Below are positions 60,825-64,000 of a stretch of DNA of 64,000 bases, piece after piece. Made by a program: the position numbers and the translations under genes. How positions within the stretch are numbered: position 1 is the first letter of the stretch; each line of letters starts with the position of its first letter. The stretch is from the NCBI RefSeq assembly GCF_019285775.1, contig NZ_CP079105.1, forward strand, positions 992,001-1,056,000, read 5' to 3'. The stretch comes from Skermania piniformis (GTDB lineage Bacteria > Actinomycetota > Actinomycetes > Mycobacteriales > Mycobacteriaceae). The notes below the pieces were generated by a model that was not told the origin of the DNA, did no database searches, and worked only from the letters and a program-made list of their open reading frames with translations.

Positions 60825-61532
60825 TTACTCGCATCGGCGCGCGACGTCGATCAGCGTCGCCCGGTCCGCGTTGGTGATCGGCAACCCGTAGGTGCGCGCG
60901 GCGGTCAGGAACTTGCCGGCGTAGTAGCAGTGGTAGGCCGGATTCGGCGGCAGCCACTGCGCCGGGGTCGAATCACCTTTGGCCTGATTCTCCGCGCCGC
61001 CGACCGCGAGCAGGTTGGTGTCGACGTCGTTGGCGAATCGGATTCGCCGTTCGCTCGTCCACTGTGCCGCGCCCATGTCCCATGCGGCCGCCAACGGGTA
61101 GACATGGTCGATCTGCACGGCCTTCGCGTCGCTACGGCGAAACTGCCGGGTCTCCCCGGTGTACGGGTCGACCAAGGTTCCGGACTGCACCACGCAGTCG
61201 TTCGACCCGGGGCGGAAGGAGACGGCGGTGAGCTGGAGTGCGAGGACGTTGTTGCGGGTATCGCAGCCGTCCCGCCCCCGTGGCGCGTCGGTGTCGTCGG
61301 TCCAGGCCGGGCCGAACACGCAGCCGTGGCCGGATCGGCAGCTGCGGTCGTACCCGCCGGGGAACGGTCGTCGGTACACCGTCGGGATGTCGGTGAGCAG
61401 CAGCTCCAGCTGAGCCCGGGTCGGGCTGCCCGCCGCCGGGGGGACCCTGGCGGGACGCACCAGGTCGCAGGCGGTGACCGCCATCAGCAGCGACAGCACC
61501 AGCGCACCGAGGACGAGCAGCCGACCGAACAC
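60825..61532 (-). CDS. Lipoprotein with an HNH-type (DUF1524) nuclease domain
   Basis: A 235-residue protein with an N-terminal membrane segment (LLVLGALVLSLLMAVTACD) that looks like a lipoprotein signal with lipobox VTAC, and a C-terminal DUF1524/HNH domain: KAVQIDHVYPLAAAWDMGAAQW (D-H pair), RIRFANDVDTNLLAVGG (N) and the ending with paired Cys (YHCYYAG, RRCE). Secreted HNH nucleases of this type are common in actinobacteria; nutrient DNA use or defence are possible. GTG 61532 was chosen; GTG 61556 is the alternative. Divergent from the SNF2 gene by 64 bases. Confidence 0.85.
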   Translation of the reverse strand: MFGRLLVLGALVLSLLMAVTACDLVRPARVPPAAGSPTRAQLELLLTDIPTVYRRPFPGGYDRSCRSGHGCVFGPAWTDDTDAPRGRDGCDTRNNVLALQLTAVSFRPGSNDCVVQSGTLVDPYTGETRQFRRSDAKAVQIDHVYPLAAAWDMGAAQWTSERRIRFANDVDTNLLAVGGAENQAKGDSTPAQWLPPNPAYHCYYAGKFLTAARTYGLPITNADRATLIDVARRCE

Positions 61533-61584
61533 GGGTGCGATTGTGCCGCCCGGCACCGACACGAAAGTTCGCGGCGGCCGAACG

Positions 61585-61590
61585 TAGGGT
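61585..61590 (+). promoter_or_regulatory. -10 element TAGGGT for the SNF2 helicase gene
   Basis: TAGGGT is 6 bases before ATG 61597, with no ribosome-binding sequence; leaderless mRNA likely. Confidence 0.5.
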
Positions 61591-61596
61591 CGACAG

Positions 61597-64000
<2,404 letters not shown>

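Overview
The window is a high-GC actinobacterial chromosome segment, most likely from the order Mycobacteriales and probably a Nocardiaceae-type genus (Nocardia, Rhodococcus or a relative). The reasons are the gene content and order: a Kgd-type 2-oxoglutarate decarboxylase/dehydrogenase, the glpX - DUF4245 - xseB - xseA - lipid-droplet protein - ispH - DUF6542 block, the sigH - rshA - (bL37) - biotin-attachment protein - pdtaS - whiB1 - diacylglycerol kinase block, a mycothiol-dependent enzyme, and GTG starts in many genes. The genus assignment is inference. There are no tRNA or rRNA genes, no CRISPR array, no insertion sequence and no sign of a phage or genomic island. Almost everything looks like core chromosome.

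Layout. 1-7.6 kb: 5' part of kgd, a fused ABC exporter directly upstream of it, two small DUF202 membrane proteins, and an ABC-2-type permease paired with an ABC ATPase that has lost its catalytic motifs. 7.6-13.3 kb: EcsC-like protein, DHA2-type MFS exporter, enoyl-CoA hydratase-like protein, MptpB-type phosphatase, TetR regulator, small secreted protein. 13.3-25.7 kb: fructose-1,6-bisphosphatase, exonuclease VII, lipid-droplet protein, IspH, RmuC divergent from SbcCD, AI-2E-type permease. 25.7-35.6 kb: Ogt-type methyltransferase, YbdD and CstA, a copper-radical oxidase with five N-terminal repeats, YchF, CoA transferase, Old Yellow Enzyme-type oxidoreductase, YbaK. 35.6-44.3 kb: the SigH/RshA redox-stress unit, bL37, BAL protein, PdtaS, WhiB1, diacylglycerol kinase, an ABC/FtsX-type exporter pair, a cold-shock protein. 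44.4-54.1 kb: thioredoxin-fold protein, tenA-thiYXZ pyrimidine salvage operon, XRE/DUF397 pair, diguanylate cyclase, LtrA, GNAT, FAD oxidase. 54.1-64 kb: peptidase E / mycothiol enzyme / HIT operon, the pntAA-pntAB-pntB transhydrogenase operon, TPR protein, Lrp regulator, HNH-type lipoprotein and a SNF2 helicase that runs off the right edge.

How the genes fit together. Redox homeostasis is a recurring theme: SigH with its zinc anti-sigma factor behind a SigH-type promoter, transhydrogenase for NADPH, thioredoxin-fold protein, mycothiol-dependent enzyme and WhiB1. Carbon and energy control is a second one: CstA/YbdD, Kgd, GlpX, and CRP/GlxR-like boxes in front of whiB1 and between cstA and the copper oxidase. 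DNA maintenance (SbcCD, RmuC, exonuclease VII, Ogt, SNF2) is the third. At regulatory level many genes carry a TANNNT hexamer 6-8 bases in front of the start codon and no Shine-Dalgarno sequence, the hallmark of leaderless mRNAs; this was used to settle several start codons.

Standout observations: (1) an ABC ATPase with Walker A Lys, signature, Walker B Glu and switch His all replaced; (2) a 60-base interrupted palindrome placed exactly midway between the start codons of rmuC and sbcD, upstream of the nuclease that cuts such structures; (3) a signal-less copper-radical oxidase with all five metal/cofactor residues fused to five FG-GAP-like repeats; (4) a perfect 22-base palindrome inside the tetR-family gene.
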